Part shown: one piece after another, positions 63,374 through 64,000 of the stretch
Numbering within the stretch: the stretch's first letter is position 1
Layout: every line of letters begins with the position of its first letter
NCBI GenBank assembly: GCA_902363665.1
Contig: CABJAW010000022.1
Location: 1-64,000 of the forward strand
From: Lachnospiraceae bacterium
GTDB lineage: Bacteria; Bacillota; Clostridia; Lachnospirales; Lachnospiraceae
Direction of reading: 5' to 3'
DNA length: 64,000 bases
Position numbers and translations under genes: made by a program
The notes under the pieces: model-generated
The model's database searches: none
Told to the model about the DNA's origin: nothing
The model's input: the letters and a program-made list of their open reading frames with translations, nothing else

Positions 63374-64000
63374 ATGAAAATTATTAAAGCAAAAGATTAT
63401 AATGATCTGAGCAGAAAAGCTGCAAATATTATCTCTGCCCAGATTATTATGAAGCCAAACTGTGTACTGGGGCTGGCAACCGGATCTACGCCGATCGGTA
63501 CTTATAAGCAGCTGGTAGAGTGGTACGAAAAAGGGGATCTGGATTTTTCGGAGGTAACGACGGTAAACCTGGACGAGTACAAGGGACTTCCAAGAGAAAA
63601 CGACCAGAGCTATTATTATTTTATGAATGATAATCTCTTCAGCAAGGTAAATATCAATAAGAACCAGACGTATCTGCCGGACGGAATGATTGAGGACAGC
63701 GAGCAGGCATGCCGTGAGTACAATGCGGTCATTCATTCACTTGGCGGCGTGGATCTGCAGCTGTTGGGACTTGGACACAACGGACACATCGGCTTCAATG
63801 AGCCGGGGATCGCGTTTGAGACAGAGACGCATTGCGTGACACTTTCCGAGCGTACGATTAAGGCCAATATGCGTTTCTTCGTATCAGAGGCAGATGTGCC
63901 GCGTCAGGCTTATACGATGGGCATTAAGACGATCATGTCTGCACATCATATTCTGCTGGTAGTATCCGGAGAGGATAAGGCAGACATCGTAAAAGAGGCC
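63374..64000 (+). CDS. nagB: Glucosamine-6-phosphate deaminase (partial, cut by window end)
   Basis: Reads MKIIKAKDYNDLSRKAANII with an open frame to the last base, 209 codons of about 240-265 expected. Marks are LGLATGSTPIGTYKQL, VNLDEYKGL, GLGHNGHIGFNEPG and MGIKTIMSAHHILLV. The enzyme converts glucosamine-6-phosphate to fructose-6-phosphate and ammonia, in amino-sugar catabolism. The start follows AGAGAGGGTATTTACA. No stop is seen because the window ends. Confidence 0.93.
   Translation, partial: MKIIKAKDYNDLSRKAANIISAQIIMKPNCVLGLATGSTPIGTYKQLVEWYEKGDLDFSEVTTVNLDEYKGLPRENDQSYYYFMNDNLFSKVNINKNQTYLPDGMIEDSEQACREYNAVIHSLGGVDLQLLGLGHNGHIGFNEPGIAFETETHCVTLSERTIKANMRFFVSEADVPRQAYTMGIKTIMSAHHILLVVSGEDKADIVKEA

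Overview
The window looks like a chromosomal segment of an anaerobic, low-to-mid GC Bacillota, most likely a gut Lachnospiraceae (Blautia/Dorea-like). Reasons: strong AGGAGG ribosome binding sites, TTGACA/TATAAT promoters 17 bp apart, HemZ, a SpoT-type bifunctional Rel, a PotABCD operon with a fused PotC-PotD, a glycine riboswitch ahead of an AGCS symporter, ABC sugar transport with GH43/GH51 arabinofuranosidases, an NAD malic enzyme and an L-lactate dehydrogenase. No species can be fixed from the sequence alone.

Layout. 0.4-6.8 kb: housekeeping genes on the + strand (DUF1700-like membrane protein, apt, rel, MBL hydrolase, hemZ, HD-GYP protein), closed by a convergent DUF1294 protein. 8.5-15.3 kb: an ABC export operon with a MacB-like ATPase and FtsX-type permease plus two membrane-fusion proteins, one enlarged to 1066 residues. 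15.5-17.4 kb: rpsB-tsf. 17.6-21.9 kb: an AT-rich accessory island with an Rrf2 and a TetR regulator, two near-identical promoter/operator regions, a 34-aa ORF, a DUF3786 protein, an intact cooC-type Ni-insertion ATPase, a MoxR/VWA pseudogene, a zinc-ribbon protein and a truncated second cooC. It looks like the decayed accessory part of a carbon monoxide dehydrogenase locus whose catalytic gene is absent. 22-24 kb: glycine riboswitch and AGCS symporter. 24.2-27.8 kb: a 1193-aa hybrid histidine kinase with a degenerate HD-GYP domain. 27.8-32.3 kb: the remnant of an XRE regulator and a polyamine operon whose ATPase has a large insertion in its TOBE domain. 32.5-39.1 kb: HAD hydrolase, aspS, putP, TetR, D,D-carboxypeptidase. 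39.2-44.7 kb: a small protein, a DUF2201 metallopeptidase/VWA protein, a MoxR AAA ATPase and an ABC-F ATPase ending at a premature amber codon. 44.8-48.4 kb: tRNA-Gly, a MITE-like element, hairpin repeats, and a ZorA/ZorB-type motor pair without the usual Zorya effectors. 48.4-51.8 kb: ldh, an ACT-domain protein, malic enzyme. 52.1-63.1 kb: an arabinan/arabinoxylan-oligosaccharide locus with two paralogous ArsR-like regulators, GH43, an ABC sugar importer, and two GH51 enzymes. The window ends inside nagB.

A modular family of hairpin repeats is scattered through the intergenic spaces. Its core is AAGCGGAT-N7-ATCCGCTT, often preceded by a GCAAGTCCC...GGGACTTGC hairpin. A second family has GTAACTGTTCAGAGCC ends. 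These two families, the orphan ZorAB pair, the decayed CODH island, the giant adaptor protein and the TOBE insertion are the most unusual items. All functional calls come from reading translated sequences and motifs; no database search was run.
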